A DNA stretch of 5,357 nt from Candidatus Peregrinibacteria bacterium (GTDB lineage: Bacteria; Patescibacteriota; Gracilibacteria; UBA1369; UBA12463). Location of the stretch: contig JAHFJT010000082.1 of assembly GCA_023245695.1 (NCBI GenBank), positions 1 through 5,357 of the forward strand. The letters are read 5' to 3'. Below, one piece after another: positions 1-5,357 of this stretch. The notes beneath the pieces are model-generated. The model saw only the letters and a program-made list of their open reading frames with translations, made no database searches and was not told the DNA's origin. Position numbers and translations under genes: made by a program. Positions within the stretch are counted from its first letter, which is position 1, and each line of letters starts with the position of its first letter.

Positions 1-531
1 GAAGTGGTGGCTGCGGACTATAAGGGAATGCTTGCGGAGGGCCGGGCGTACGCCAAATGGGCCAAGAACATCTATGTGAAGCTGCCGATGACCGCCGATG
101 GGCTCCGGGCCTGCCAGACGCTGTCTTCTGAGGGCATTCCTATTAATATGACGCTCGTTTTTTCTGCGAATCAGGCGTTATTGGCCGCCAAAGCTGGAGC
201 AGCGTTTGTCAGTCCCTTTATTGGACGACTCGACGATGCGGGCGAGGACGGTATGGGGTTGATTGAGGAGATTGTGCACATTTACGACAATTATGGGTAC
301 GAGACGGAGGTTTTGGTCGCGAGCGTTCGTCATCCGAGACATGTGACGGATGCGGCTTTGCTTGGAGCGGATATATGCACCATGCCCTACTCCATCTTTG
401 AAAAGCTCGTGAAGCACCCTTTGACCGACAGCGGCCTCGTGAAGTTCATGGAGGACTGGTCGAAGGCGAATGGTGGATCGAGTGCGAAGAAGGCGCCAAT
501 GGCGCGGCCGCTTTCAAAACGCAAAAAATAA
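1..531 (+). CDS. tal: Transaldolase, TalC/small-transaldolase type (5' end cut off by window)
   Basis: Moves a dihydroxyacetone unit between sedoheptulose-7-P and glyceraldehyde-3-P, giving erythrose-4-P and fructose-6-P, in the cytoplasmic non-oxidative pentose phosphate pathway. The frame is open from base 1, so the upstream GTG codons are internal. About 55-60 N-terminal residues are missing compared with the usual length of about 215. The Schiff-base lysine sits in VKLPMT (codon at 79-81). Further family motifs are [28 protein letters not shown] and ASVRHPRHV. The Phe in SPFIGR (codon 217-219) is where fructose-6-phosphate aldolases carry a catalytic Tyr, so true transaldolase activity is favoured over the aldolase subfamily. 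The C-terminus, after the usual EDW end, has a Lys/Arg-rich tail of about 20 residues (ends SKRKK) that looks dispensable. The stop is TAA, and the isomerase starts 15 bases later, suggesting one transcript. Confidence 0.95.
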   Translation, partial: EVVAADYKGMLAEGRAYAKWAKNIYVKLPMTADGLRACQTLSSEGIPINMTLVFSANQALLAAKAGAAFVSPFIGRLDDAGEDGMGLIEEIVHIYDNYGYETEVLVASVRHPRHVTDAALLGADICTMPYSIFEKLVKHPLTDSGLVKFMEDWSKANGGSSAKKAPMARPLSKRKK

Positions 532-546
532 CATTTTTCCTGCCCT

Positions 547-1866
547 ATGGTTCAATTCCGTTACGATTCCGTCTTTTCTCTCGGTGAATTTGGTCTCAAG
601 AAAGCCTCGTTCGAGGCTCAGATCAGCAAACTTCCAAAGTTTCTCGAACTCATCCGAAGCCGCGGCCAAGGCTTTATTGACCTTCCGGACGATGCCGCCA
701 TGGTTCGAGGTATCGAAGAGTATGCCGCAAAGGTTCGAGGCAAGTTTGATCACGTGGTGGTGCTCGGGATTGGCGGATCAGCGCTTGGCGTCACCTGTTT
801 GATGGATGCGCTGAAGCATCCCTACTGGAACGAACTTCCAAAGCAGAAGCGAAAGCAGCCACAGCTCTTCGTCCTCGATAATGTTGATCCCGCGCAGATG
901 GCGCAGCTCGATGATATTTTGAATTATAAGAAAACACTGTTTGTCGTGATTACGAAGTCGGGCACGACGCCGGAGACGATGAGTCAGTACTATTTCTACC
1001 GTGCAAAGATGGAGAAGGCAGCCGGCTCGATCATCGCCAAGAAACACTTCGTCTTCGTGACGGATGCGACGCGGGGTGTGCTGCGAGGTATTGCCGAGAA
1101 AGACGGCATCCCCTGCTTCACGATTCCGGCGAATGTCGGTGGGCGATTTTCTGTGTTGAGTCCAGTGGGCTTGTTACCGGCTGCGCTTCTCGGGATTTCA
1201 GTGAAGGCATTGATGGCTGGGGCGCGAGCGCAGCGAGCGCAGTTTCTCGACTCTCGATATGTTCGTAATTTCTCTTTCCAGCTCGCAACGATCCAGTACC
1301 TCCTCCAAAAAGAGCGCAACATTTCCATGACGGTCATGATGCCGTACGCCACCTCCCTTGGGAGTCTCGCGGACTGGTACCGACAGCTCCTCGCGGAGAG
1401 TATCGGTAAGGCGGTGACTCGTGATGGTAAAAAAGTGCATGTTGGCCTCACGCCGATCAAGGCTCTGGGGGTCACGGATCAGCACTCGCAAGTTCAACTT
1501 TACAATGAAGGTCCACGAGATAAGCTTACGATTTTTATTGAAGTCGAGTCTCTCTTTGGAAAAAACCTCACCATTCCTTCCGCAAAGATTGCGAGTCCGG
1601 AGATGGCGTATCTCAAAGGCGTCACCTTCCAAGAGCTCATGTCGGTGGAAAAACGTGCTACCGAACGAGCTCTTCACGAGTACGGCCGTCCTACTGCGAC
1701 AATCTCGATTCCAAAAATTACCGAAGAGTCTCTCGGCGAACTCTTCATGCTCCTCGAAGGTTCGATCGCTTTTCTCGGCGAGTACTACAACATCGATGCC
1801 TACGATCAGCCGGGTGTAGAACTTGCGAAAGTGTATACCAAAAAGATGTTGCTTGAGGATCGCTAG
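547..1866 (+). CDS. pgi: Glucose-6-phosphate isomerase
   Basis: Interconverts glucose-6-P and fructose-6-P in glycolysis and gluconeogenesis. It is 439 residues long, close to the short bacterial form (Bacillus type, about 450) rather than the roughly 550-residue E. coli form. Visible in order: the phosphate-binding loop GIGGSALG (74-81), KSGTTPE (137-143), signature 1 around NVGGRFSVLSPVGL (196-209, Arg200), LLAESIGK with the expected general base Glu284, TDQHSQ with the ring-opening His313, and signature 2 NIDAYDQPGVELAK (415-428) ending in catalytic Lys428. All expected active-site residues are present. The ATG at 547 fits the N-terminus. The 15 bases between the transaldolase stop and this ATG are pyrimidine-rich and show no Shine-Dalgarno site. 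Translational coupling or SD-independent initiation is likely. The stop is TAG. Confidence 0.97.
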   Translation: MVQFRYDSVFSLGEFGLKKASFEAQISKLPKFLELIRSRGQGFIDLPDDAAMVRGIEEYAAKVRGKFDHVVVLGIGGSALGVTCLMDALKHPYWNELPKQKRKQPQLFVLDNVDPAQMAQLDDILNYKKTLFVVITKSGTTPETMSQYYFYRAKMEKAAGSIIAKKHFVFVTDATRGVLRGIAEKDGIPCFTIPANVGGRFSVLSPVGLLPAALLGISVKALMAGARAQRAQFLDSRYVRNFSFQLATIQYLLQKERNISMTVMMPYATSLGSLADWYRQLLAESIGKAVTRDGKKVHVGLTPIKALGVTDQHSQVQLYNEGPRDKLTIFIEVESLFGKNLTIPSAKIASPEMAYLKGVTFQELMSVEKRATERALHEYGRPTATISIPKITEESLGELFMLLEGSIAFLGEYYNIDAYDQPGVELAKVYTKKMLLEDR

Positions 1867-1877
1867 GCTCGTATAGT
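1849..1877 (+). promoter_or_regulatory. Possible sigma70-type promoter for transketolase
   Basis: TTGCTT (1849-1854) and TATAGT (1872-1877) are separated by 17 bases, at the very end of pgi and the start of the 57-base gap before transketolase. The -10 matches the consensus at 5 of 6 positions, but the -35 matches at only 3 of 6 and lies inside the pgi coding sequence. If used, the transcript would start near 1884, giving a 5' leader of about 40 bases. It could equally be chance, with transketolase read through from pgi. Confidence 0.25.
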
Positions 1878-1923
1878 TTGCGCGTATTTTGCCCCGTATT
1901 TCCCTATTTTCCAGACACTCCAT

Positions 1924-3891
1924 ATGACTATTCCAAACCTCGGTGAGCCGCTCAATGACGAACACATTCAACTTCTCAACGCCGTCGCGACGTCATGCCG
2001 GCGCTCCATCATCGAGATGGTAACGAATGCGCAGTCTGGCCACCCAGGTGGATCGCTTTCGGTCATTGATTACTTGGCGCTCCTCTACACCTTTGTGATT
2101 AGTCAGCACAACGATCCTGTCGTCGTTTCCAACGGTCACGTCTCCCCTGCGGTTTATTCCATCTTGGGCGAGCTCGGCGTTGTAGACAAAGAACGCGCGG
2201 TGAAACTTTTCCGAAAACCTGACGATCTTTTCGAAGGTCATGTGAATCGACGCGTTCGAGGTATTCATTTTTCCACCGGGCCCCTTGGTATTGGAGCATC
2301 GGTTGCCTCTGCATTTGCGCTTGGAGATCAGCTTTCCAAGAAAACTTCTGAGACGGTCTACCTCCTCATGGGTGATGGTGAACAGCAGGAAGGTCAGGCC
2401 TACGAGATGATGAATTTTGCGCATAAATACCGCTTATCGAACCTGGTGCTGTTTGTCGATTACAATGAAATTCAGCTCACCTCTTCCCTCGCAGAGATCA
2501 TGCCGATCAACATTGCTGGCCACTACCGCGCTGCGGGATGGGAAGTGATCGAGGTCGATGGTCATGATTATCAGGCGATGTGGAATGCATTGGGTCGTGC
2601 GAAGGCGATGCAGATGAATGCTGGTTCTGACGCTGAGAGTGGTCGACCGGTATGTCTTCTCGCGAAAACGGTGATGGGTAAAGGCGTCTCTTATATGGAG
2701 AGTGAGGCCGAGGCTGGAAAAGCGAGCTGGCACGGCAATGCACCGAGCAAAGAGCTCGCGGAAAAAGCGCTGAGTGAACTGGTGGTGAGTGATGAGCAGA
2801 AGAAAATGATCGAAGATTTTTTGAGTGGATTTGATGGAAGTTTGCACGAGAAAATTTTTTCCTACGATATGGTCAAGAGCGGCACACCAATGCCTGAATT
2901 CAATGCTGGTACGCCGCGTGAATACAGCGTGAGTGAAAAAACGGACTGCCGTGGTGCCTATGGAAATGCACTCACGGATCTCGCAGGACTCAATAGTAAT
3001 GTCTTGGCGATGACCGCTGATCTCGCTGGTTCCGTGAAAACTGATGGCGTGAAAAAGGCCTTCCCAGAGCGACATATCGAGTGCGGTATCAGCGAACAGC
3101 ACATGGTGAGTACGGCTGGTGGCTTAAGTTTGCGTGACTTTATTCCATTCTGTTCGACCTTCGGTGCCTTCATGTCGAGTCGTGCAAAAGATCAGGCACG
3201 TGTGAACGACATCAACGAAACCAATGTGAAAATGGTGGCTACCCACTGCGGTCTTTCTGTGGGTGAAGATGGTCCAACGCATCAGGCGATTGACGATATT
3301 AGCTCATTCCTCGGCATGTACCATACGAGCGTTTTGGAGCCGGCCGATCCGAACCAGTGCGACCGTATGATTCGTGCAATTGCGGGTGTCTACGGAAACT
3401 TCTACGTGCGAATGGGACGTGCAAAGGTACCAACCATCACTCGAGAAGATGACGCGACGAAGCCATTTTTTGGAGATGATTATGACTTCCAGATTGGAAA
3501 GGCTGACATTGTTCGTACCGGTAAAGATGTCACGATTGTCGCGAGCGGACCGATGGTTCCGCGAGCGATCGAAGTTCGAGACCTTCTTAAAGATCAGATC
3601 GATGTTGAAGTCCTCGTCGTCAGCTCCATGAAACCATTCGACCACGAAACTCTCGAAAAGTCCGCCAAGAAAACTGGAAAAATTGTCACGCTCGAAGACC
3701 ACAACGTCGCCTGTGGCCTCGGCATGCTCGTCTCCCAGTCGCTTGAAGACGCCGGATTATCGATCTCTATCGCCCACATGGGTGTCCGCGGTTACCAATT
3801 GAGCGGCACCGCCGATGAGCTCTATGAAATTGCTGGACTTGGAGCAAAGGCGATTAAGAGCGCGGTAGAGAAATTGGTGAGCGGGGCTTAA
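1924..3891 (+). CDS. tkt: Transketolase (full-length, ThDP-dependent)
   Basis: Transfers two-carbon ketol units between xylulose-5-P and ribose-5-P or erythrose-4-P in the non-oxidative pentose phosphate pathway. At 655 residues it is a complete single-chain enzyme, not the split form of two half-length subunits. The N-terminal ThDP domain has SGHPGGSLS (38-46) and the cofactor/metal motif starting GDGEQQEG (150-157) and closing with DYNE (Asp151 and Asn181 as metal ligands). The pyrimidine-binding domain has ECGISEQHM (386-394), with Glu391 as the expected activator of the ThDP ring, then GEDGPTHQ (447-454) and RMGR (497-500 region). The C-terminal domain has LEDHN (590-594) and runs to the end. 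It could be confused with DXP synthase, but the length and the SGHPGG and GEDGPTHQ context fit transketolase. No Shine-Dalgarno site precedes the ATG. The stop TAA at 3889-3891 lies inside the convergent tail of the RT reading frame. Confidence 0.96.
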   Translation: MTIPNLGEPLNDEHIQLLNAVATSCRRSIIEMVTNAQSGHPGGSLSVIDYLALLYTFVISQHNDPVVVSNGHVSPAVYSILGELGVVDKERAVKLFRKPDDLFEGHVNRRVRGIHFSTGPLGIGASVASAFALGDQLSKKTSETVYLLMGDGEQQEGQAYEMMNFAHKYRLSNLVLFVDYNEIQLTSSLAEIMPINIAGHYRAAGWEVIEVDGHDYQAMWNALGRAKAMQMNAGSDAESGRPVCLLAKTVMGKGVSYMESEAEAGKASWHGNAPSKELAEKALSELVVSDEQKKMIEDFLSGFDGSLHEKIFSYDMVKSGTPMPEFNAGTPREYSVSEKTDCRGAYGNALTDLAGLNSNVLAMTADLAGSVKTDGVKKAFPERHIECGISEQHMVSTAGGLSLRDFIPFCSTFGAFMSSRAKDQARVNDINETNVKMVATHCGLSVGEDGPTHQAIDDISSFLGMYHTSVLEPADPNQCDRMIRAIAGVYGNFYVRMGRAKVPTITREDDATKPFFGDDYDFQIGKADIVRTGKDVTIVASGPMVPRAIEVRDLLKDQIDVEVLVVSSMKPFDHETLEKSAKKTGKIVTLEDHNVACGLGMLVSQSLEDAGLSISIAHMGVRGYQLSGTADELYEIAGLGAKAIKSAVEKLVSGA

Positions 3892-4346
3892 GAATTACCC
3901 CTTTCAACGGAGCAGTCTTAAACACTTTTTGCTGTAATTTTTCGGTGTTTGCATATTTTAGCATTCCCAAGTAGCTCTGCACTGATGCATTCCATTCCCC
4001 CATACTGCATTTTTCACTTAGTCGACTGAACATTCGCTTCTTTGTTTTCGTGCGGAGCGTCCGATGATAGGGAAAAAGTACGTATCCCAAGAAATCCACC
4101 CCCTGTCGGAATTTCACAATCTTTGTTTTTCGTGGATGAAGTCCTATCCTCAGCTTGGATACGAGAAATTTTTCAATCGCCTTAATGTATTCCTGAAGCA
4201 CCTCTTTGCGCTCACCGAGAATCACAAAATCATCTGCATATCGCGCATAATACCTGATTTTAAGCTGGTGCTTGATAAACTGATCGAGCTCATTGAGGTA
4301 TATATTTGCAAATATCTGTGACGTGAGGTTGCCAAGTGGAATACCG

Positions 4347-4361
4347 GTGTGTGTGTGTGTG
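4347..4361. repeat. Dinucleotide tract (GT)7G inside the RT gene
   Basis: Fifteen bases of perfect GT repeat on the plus strand, read as CA repeats by the RT gene and coding for alternating His and Thr. It lies in the loop between RT motifs A and B, a place where DGR RTs vary in length. With seven units the downstream motifs are out of frame. Eight or five units would put them in frame. It is the only simple repeat of this length I see in the window. Confidence 0.9.
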
Positions 4362-4873
4362 GAAACTCTTCACAATCAGTCGGATCAGATTGAAGATTTC
4401 CTCATCACCTATGTTTTTTTGTATGATTTCGAGCAATATGTCATGATCAATTGATGCAAAGAAGCTCTTAATATCACACTTCAGGGCATAACTTTCTTGT
4501 GTGAAATTTTTACTTACTTTTCGCATCATTTTGTGCAAATTTTTGACACCGAGATGAGTTCCCTTTTTCAGTCGAGATGAATACGAGTGAAATATAAATG
4601 CTTTATTGAATACACCGTAGAGATATTCGAAAAGTGCATGATGAACGATTCGGTCTCGCACAAGCGCTTTATGGATAATACGAAATCTCGGATCCCAAAT
4701 ATGAAAGCGGAAATATGGACCATGCTCGTAGGCTTCTCCTTGCAACTGCGAAGAAAGTTCAAAAATATTTTCTTCCAGATTTTCCTGAAACTGTATCACA
4801 TCTTTCTTCTTTCGCTTGCCTCGTATAAACTCATCGAAGGCTCGAAAGAGGTTTTCCGGGCTGCATAATTCTT

Positions 4874-4879
4874 TATAAT
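4874..4879 (+). promoter_or_regulatory. Perfect TATAAT box just upstream of avd
   Basis: TATAAT at 4874-4879 ends 5 bases before the avd ATG at 4885, so a transcript started the usual 6-7 bases downstream would be leaderless or nearly so. That fits the absence of any Shine-Dalgarno site before avd. No convincing -35 is seen at the right distance (4851-4857 is T-rich: GTTTTCC). The same bases encode residues 3-5 of the RT on the other strand (Asn-Tyr-Lys), so the match may be coincidental. Confidence 0.3.
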
Positions 4880-4884
4880 TCATC

Positions 4885-5232
4885 ATGGCGAATGCGTTAG
4901 ACCTCCCGATTCTTCAGAAAATATATGATTTTTACAAGCTTTTTCGCGAATTCTCTGAGAAATTTCCAAAAAAAGACAGGTTTACGATCGGTCAGCGATG
5001 CGAAGAGCATACGCTTATTTTGATTGAGGAGCTTATTCGAGTCAGTAAGTCTTCCAGGGCGCAGAAATCCCAACTTCTCTTCGATATAAGTGTCAAACTC
5101 GATACCCTTAAAGTGTTAATCCGCCTCCTGAAAGACACGAAAATTCTTGACCTTAGGCGATATGCTCGGCTTGAAGAACACCTCTTCGAGATTGGAAAAA
5201 TGCTTGGAGGGTGGATAAAGTCGATGCACTAA
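4885..5232 (+). CDS. avd: Avd-like DGR accessory protein (four-helix bundle)
   Basis: Avd is the accessory variability determinant. In studied DGRs it forms a basic barrel-shaped pentamer that binds the RT and the template RNA and is needed for mutagenic cDNA synthesis. The 115-residue product is almost all helix, with four segments at roughly 8-27, 34-57, 62-83 and 87-112. Family marks are LPILQKIYDFYKLF near the start, FPKKDRFTIGQR (27-38), SVKLDTLKVLIRLLKD (69-84) and the C-terminal EIGKMLGGWIKS (102-113). Many Lys/Arg residues fit RNA binding. The related 23S rRNA intervening-sequence four-helix protein is the main alternative, but the adjacent RT and template decide for Avd. An in-frame TAA at 4876-4878 makes the ATG at 4885 the first possible start; it overlaps the RT start on the other strand by 2 bases. 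No Shine-Dalgarno is seen. The stop TAA is at 5230-5232, a few bases from the template repeat. Confidence 0.87.
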   Translation: MANALDLPILQKIYDFYKLFREFSEKFPKKDRFTIGQRCEEHTLILIEELIRVSKSSRAQKSQLLFDISVKLDTLKVLIRLLKDTKILDLRRYARLEEHLFEIGKMLGGWIKSMH

Positions 5233-5238
5233 AAAAGA

Positions 5239-5357
5239 GACGCAACCGAGAACGGAACGCTGACCGACATTGTCATTCGCATTGTTCGGATTCCAGTTGT
5301 TGACGTTGACCTTGCGATTGTCGGGATTCCAGTTGAGGTTCAAGACGTTACCGTAAA
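5239..5357 (-). repeat. DGR template repeat (TR), minus-strand sense, probably continuing past the right edge
   Basis: Read on the minus strand, codons 5355 down to 5269 include 13 Asn codons (AAC/AAT) in 29. They give WNPDNRKVNVNNWNPNNANDNVG, interrupted here at the Asn-rich motif blocks WNPDN, VNVNNWN and NANDNVG. AAY codons are the hallmark of DGR templates, because random replacement of the two adenines gives 15 possible amino acids and no stop. None of these sites has been changed, as would be expected in a variable repeat, so this is the template copy. The 3' end of the template (5268 down to 5239) has a single A in 30 bases, like the adenine-poor, invariant end where homing is initiated (IMH) in known DGRs. 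TR is on the RT strand but is separated from RT by avd, which points the other way. The exact left end is uncertain without the matching variable repeat. Confidence 0.82.
5279..5335 (-). repeat. 36-base internal repeat within the template
   Basis: The 12-base block CAACTGGAATCC (minus strand) occurs at 5335-5324 and again at 5299-5288, exactly 36 bases or 12 codons apart. Each copy is followed by a similar AAY-rich stretch (DNR versus NNA). At the protein level this is a repeated Asn-Trp-Asn-Pro-(Asp/Asn)-Asn unit. It could reflect two similar loops on the target's ligand-binding face. Confidence 0.7.

Larger units (their letters stand above)
3854..4886 (-). pseudogene. DGR reverse transcriptase, frame broken at a (GT)7 tract
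   Basis: This is the RNA-directed DNA polymerase that would copy the template repeat with errors at adenines. The first half (4886 down to the TGA at 4290-4292) reads as RT up to about codon 180. It has RDRIVHHALFEYLY (77-90), FIFHSYSSRLKKGTH (97-111) and motif A KCDIKSFFASIDHDIL, with catalytic Asp138 (codon 4475-4473). The next frame continues with motif B GIPLGNLTSQ (4345-4316), motif C YADDF (4241-4227, both catalytic Asp present), LHPRKTKIV (motif D region) and GVDFLGYVLF (motif E). The switch falls in the CA/GT tract at 4347-4361. Adding one dinucleotide gives a single 344-residue frame. Apart from the frame break no RT motif is damaged, which argues for a recent or reversible change. 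Start is the ATG at 4886 (a second ATG follows directly); an in-frame stop lies at 4916-4914 with no better start between. The last roughly 20 residues after KLQQKVF look unlike RT and run antisense into tkt. Confidence 0.88.
3854..5357. mobile_element. Diversity-generating retroelement (RT + avd + template repeat), right part beyond window
   Basis: Three diagnostic parts lie together: an RT with DGR-type motif B (GNLTSQ) and YADDF, an Avd-like four-helix-bundle gene, and an adenine-rich repeat whose reading frame is packed with AAC/AAT codons. DGRs copy the template RNA into cDNA with adenine-specific errors and install it in a variable repeat of a target gene, often a C-type lectin or FGE-sulfatase-like fold. 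The variable repeat and target are not in this window and are expected beyond 5357. Base composition changes at the tkt end: I count 21 G+C in 60 bases at 4381-4440 against 32 in 60 at 2581-2640. Alternatives are a group II intron or a retron. No intron-encoded maturase/endonuclease domain or retron-like msr/msd is visible, whereas Avd and the template are specific to DGRs. Confidence 0.88.

Noticed and set aside
1198..1971. Long minus-strand open frame opposite pgi (257 codons), and similar ones at 996-1475 and 2434-3102
   Set aside because: They lie wholly antisense to genes with complete conserved motifs, show no recognisable domain, and are rich in Arg/His/Ser as expected from reading GC-rich coding sequence backwards.
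3888..3930. Inverted repeat TTAAGA / TCTTAA (3888-3893 and 3916-3921) followed by T5, as a terminator for tkt
   Set aside because: The stem is only 6 AT-rich base pairs with a 22-base loop, and the T run starts 4 bases later. It is too weak to call as an intrinsic terminator.
4290..4292. Recoded TGA (glycine, as in Gracilibacteria/Absconditabacteria) allowing read-through of the RT stop
   Set aside because: The TGA is in the wrong frame relative to the downstream RT motifs, and pgi, tkt and avd use ordinary GGN glycine codons with no in-frame TGA, so recoding would not repair the RT.
4064..4868. Plus-strand open frames at 4064-4321 and 4587-4868
   Set aside because: They are the complement of well-conserved RT sequence (motifs A to E), so they are shadows of it; no plausible start signals or domain features.
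3892..4884. Group II intron or retron as the source of the RT
   Set aside because: No maturase or endonuclease domain follows the RT core and no retron-like structured RNA is evident. The GNLTSQ motif, adjacent avd and adenine-rich template fit a DGR.
4901..4907. GGGAGGT on the minus strand upstream of the RT start as a Shine-Dalgarno site
   Set aside because: It lies 14 bases from the first ATG and 17 from the second, too far, and no start codon lies in frame nearer. The bases are explained by avd coding (Leu-Pro).
5230..5262. T-run on the minus strand (5236-5231) as a terminator of the template RNA
   Set aside because: No stem of useful length precedes the six T; only a 3-bp CCG/CGG pairing is visible.
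5239..5357. Interpretation as the variable repeat (C-terminus of the target gene) rather than the template
   Set aside because: All Asn sites are still AAC/AAT, with no sign of adenine replacement, and the element sits next to avd and RT. Only finding the second copy would settle it completely.

Overview
The window looks like a contig fragment from an uncultivated bacterium, most likely of the Candidate Phyla Radiation (Patescibacteria). This placement is an inference. It rests on the style of the diversity-generating retroelement (DGR) at the right end, whose RT, Avd and Asn-rich template resemble those I know from CPR genomes, and on compact core genes with no visible Shine-Dalgarno sites. 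All full-length genes read with the standard code.

Left part (1-3891), plus strand: three central-carbon genes follow one another. They are the 3' end of a transaldolase (1-531), glucose-6-phosphate isomerase (547-1866) and transketolase (1924-3891). Together they link glycolysis to the non-oxidative pentose phosphate branch by exchanging fructose-6-P, sedoheptulose-7-P, erythrose-4-P, xylulose-5-P and glyceraldehyde-3-P. This supplies ribose-5-P even without an oxidative branch. Transaldolase and isomerase are 15 bases apart and probably co-transcribed. Transketolase follows after 57 bases and may also have its own promoter.

Right part (3854-5357): a DGR abuts the 3' end of transketolase. 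It holds a minus-strand reverse transcriptase (4886 down to 3854), a plus-strand avd accessory gene (4885-5232), and an adenine-rich, Asn-codon-packed template repeat read on the minus strand (about 5239 to the right edge, probably continuing). The variable repeat and its target gene are not visible and should lie beyond the right edge.

Three things stand out. (1) The RT frame is broken exactly at a (GT)7 dinucleotide tract between catalytic motifs A and B. One more repeat unit would restore a 344-residue RT, so this could be a phase-variable on/off switch for mutagenic retrohoming, a decaying RT, or a consensus error. (2) avd lies between TR and RT on the opposite strand, and its start codon overlaps the RT start codon. 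Any TR-to-RT transcript would therefore be antisense to the whole avd gene. (3) The reading frame of the template stays open well into the antisense of avd. RT and transketolase also overlap tail to tail.
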